This document shows, piece after piece, positions 5,315 to 6,365 of a stretch of 6,365 nucleotides of DNA. The stretch spans positions 1-6,365 of the forward strand of contig CALMJO010000491.1 of the NCBI GenBank assembly GCA_937864375.1, written 5' to 3'. Source of the stretch: an uncultured Spirochaetota bacterium. GTDB lineage: Bacteria; Spirochaetota; UBA4802; UBA5368. Under the pieces are notes generated by a model. That model was given only the letters and a program-made list of their open reading frames with translations, ran no database searches and had not been told where the DNA came from. Within the stretch, counting starts at the first letter, position 1. Every line of letters starts with the position of its first letter. Both the position numbers and the translations under genes were made by a program.

Positions 5315-6223
5315 CTACGGCACCGCCATCGATTCCTTCGCATTGATCAACATTGCCATCAACCGGTTATACGGGACCGGGATGCCCGATTCCTCCCCGT
5401 ACCGGGCTATCGCGCCGTTGATCGCGTCGATTTCCGTCCTGCGGCCCGCGCGCACGTCCTGCAGCATGGAACAGAGGTTTTTCGCGGTGGATGCGCACAC
5501 GGCCGCGACCTCGCGAGCGAGCCCGGCGGCCTCGAGGTCCATGCCGCGCGCGCGCGCGACCGCCGTCGCCTCGGCGACGATGAGTCCCTGGATCTCGCGC
5601 GCGTGAGGGTTCGTCGCCAGCGCGCCGTTGGGCACGCCCAGGAGCGCCCCCAGCGGATTGATCGCCGCGTTGATCACGGCCTTGCGCCACACGGCATCAT
5701 TGGGCCGCGGGCTCACGGTGACGGAGAGGCCGGCGCGCGCGAGGAGCTCCCGCACGCGCTCCACCGCCGCCGGATCGCTCCCGCCTATGGTCACGCCGCC
5801 GCCCCCGCCGTAGACCACGGTGCGCGGGCCGGTCTTCGCGGCCCCCACCATGGTCGAGCCGTACACGAGGCGCCCGGCACCCGTTATGCGGGATATCGTC
5901 TCGGCGTTCCCCAGGCCGTTCTGGAGGCTCACCACGACGGAGCCTGGATCCAGGAAGGGAGCTATCGCGCTTATCGCTCCGGCCGTCGCAAAGCTCTTCA
6001 CGAACATGAAGACGACGCCGCAGCCGCGAAGTACGTCGGCCCCCGTCGAAACCGGGCCTTCGAGGATAATGTCCGTCTCATCGACGCGCACGGTGACGCC
6101 CTGCCGGAAGGCGTCGACCGTCTCCGTGGAATTGTCGTAGAGCGCCCATTCGACGCCCGCCCTGTCCATGTAATGGGCGAACAATGCGCCCATGGCCCCA
6201 CCGCCCGTAATGCCGGCCTTCAT
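5315..6223 (-). CDS. panE: 2-dehydropantoate 2-reductase (ketopantoate reductase family)
   Basis: This 302-residue cytoplasmic protein matches the ApbA/PanE family, whose type enzyme reduces ketopantoate to pantoate with NADPH for pantothenate and CoA synthesis. The N-terminal Rossmann domain has GGGAMGALF at 7-15, VKSFAT at 75-80 and LQNGLGN at 100-106. The C-terminal helical domain has WRKAVINAAINPLGALLG at 179-196, with the catalytic lysine K181 and N185, and SMLQDVRAGRRTEIDAING at 252-270, with S252, D256 and E264 matching the substrate-binding and catalytic positions of the E. coli enzyme. All key residues are present, but paralogues acting on other 2-oxoacids are common, so the symbol is a best guess. 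GGGGAGGGG (minus strand of 6229-6237) precedes the ATG, and a strong promoter lies directly upstream. The gene ends in TAG immediately next to the palindrome and repeat array. Confidence 0.9.
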   Translation of the reverse strand: MKAGITGGGAMGALFAHYMDRAGVEWALYDNSTETVDAFRQGVTVRVDETDIILEGPVSTGADVLRGCGVVFMFVKSFATAGAISAIAPFLDPGSVVVSLQNGLGNAETISRITGAGRLVYGSTMVGAAKTGPRTVVYGGGGGVTIGGSDPAAVERVRELLARAGLSVTVSPRPNDAVWRKAVINAAINPLGALLGVPNGALATNPHAREIQGLIVAEATAVARARGMDLEAAGLAREVAAVCASTAKNLCSMLQDVRAGRRTEIDAINGAIARYGEESGIPVPYNRLMAMLINAKESMAVP

Positions 6224-6246
6224 CGGAACCCCTCCCCGCTGCCCCG

Positions 6247-6275
6247 ATTATGGGCCTTTGCCCGCGACGTGTCAA
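6247..6275 (-). promoter_or_regulatory. Sigma70-type promoter of the ketopantoate reductase gene
   Basis: On the minus strand TTGACA (6275-6270) is separated by exactly 17 bp from CATAAT (6252-6247), one mismatch from consensus in total. Transcription should start near 6240, giving a leader of only about 17 nt that is mostly the ribosome binding site GGGGAGGGG. This is the best promoter in the window and makes the start at 6223 secure. No operator-like dyad overlaps it, so constitutive expression is plausible. Confidence 0.78.
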
Positions 6276-6365
6276 TCCAATAGGCGCGATTCACCCGGGC
6301 GTGTCCCCTAAAAAGACGGCCCCGGGGAGAATATTTTTGGATTTATTGGCGGTCTGGTAGTATAA

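Noticed and set aside
5090..6283. Plus-strand open frame of 397 codons opposite the ketopantoate reductase gene
   Set aside because: It is rich in Arg, His and Ala with no recognisable domain, and lies antisense to a gene with full family motifs, a promoter and a ribosome binding site. High G+C content produces such antisense open frames.
6302..6338. TCCCC/GGGGA stem followed by TTTTT near the right end, as a plus-strand terminator
   Set aside because: Only five pairs, a long loop, several bases between stem and T run, and no plus-strand gene upstream for it to serve.
6337..6365. Possible divergent plus-strand promoter with TATAA at the window edge
   Set aside because: The -10 is cut by the window end and the spaced -35 (TTGGAT or TGGATT) is poor, so it cannot be judged.

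Overview
The window is a stretch of G+C-rich bacterial chromosome, with genes strongly biased to G or C at third codon positions. Its coherent content is anaerobic central metabolism: a four-subunit, thiamine-diphosphate and iron-sulfur 2-oxoacid:ferredoxin oxidoreductase. That implies an anaerobe or facultative anaerobe with ferredoxin-based electron transfer. I cannot name the phylum from sequence alone; an uncultured Spirochaetota- or Desulfobacterota-like lineage would fit, but this is a guess.

Layout. Bases 1-438 hold no convincing gene. They carry C-run motifs, an imperfect dyad at 292-317, a TTGACA -35-like box at 336-341 and a perfect 7-bp inverted repeat at 374-393, and look like the control region of the first operon. 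A plus-strand operon follows at 439-3466 with very tight spacing: delta (dicluster ferredoxin), alpha, beta and gamma subunits of the oxidoreductase, then a tandem ACT-domain protein. Delta/alpha overlap by 14 nt, alpha/beta by 4 nt (ATGA), beta/gamma are 1 nt apart, and gamma/ACT are 22 nt apart. As written, alpha is broken by a one-base frameshift in a run of six G at 792-797. All the protein is still encoded in two frames, so a sequence error or a recent indel is more likely than an old pseudogene.

A short convergent gap (3467-3601) holds two C-rich hairpin-forming repeats in opposite orientation. Three minus-strand genes follow, in transcription order: a ketopantoate reductase-family protein (6223-5315) with a very good sigma70-type promoter and a short leader; a 271-bp gap with a 21-bp tandem repeat and an 18-bp perfect palindrome; an enoyl-CoA hydratase/isomerase (5043-4258); and a flavodoxin-fold NAD(P)H oxidoreductase with a Cys motif (4174-3602). 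The last 90 bases (6276-6365) show no gene.

How the genes may work together (inference). The oxidoreductase would oxidatively decarboxylate a 2-oxoacid, plausibly a branched-chain one such as 2-oxoisovalerate, to an acyl-CoA plus reduced ferredoxin, with the ACT protein possibly sensing an amino acid. Enoyl-CoA hydratase acts on acyl-CoA intermediates, and ketopantoate is made from 2-oxoisovalerate. The two strands therefore touch the same metabolites, but nothing in the DNA shows that they are co-regulated. I found no mobile element, CRISPR array, tRNA or rRNA, and no convincing undescribed multi-gene system. The most unexplained DNA is the tandem repeat at 5221-5313 and the mirrored C-rich hairpins at 3480-3577.
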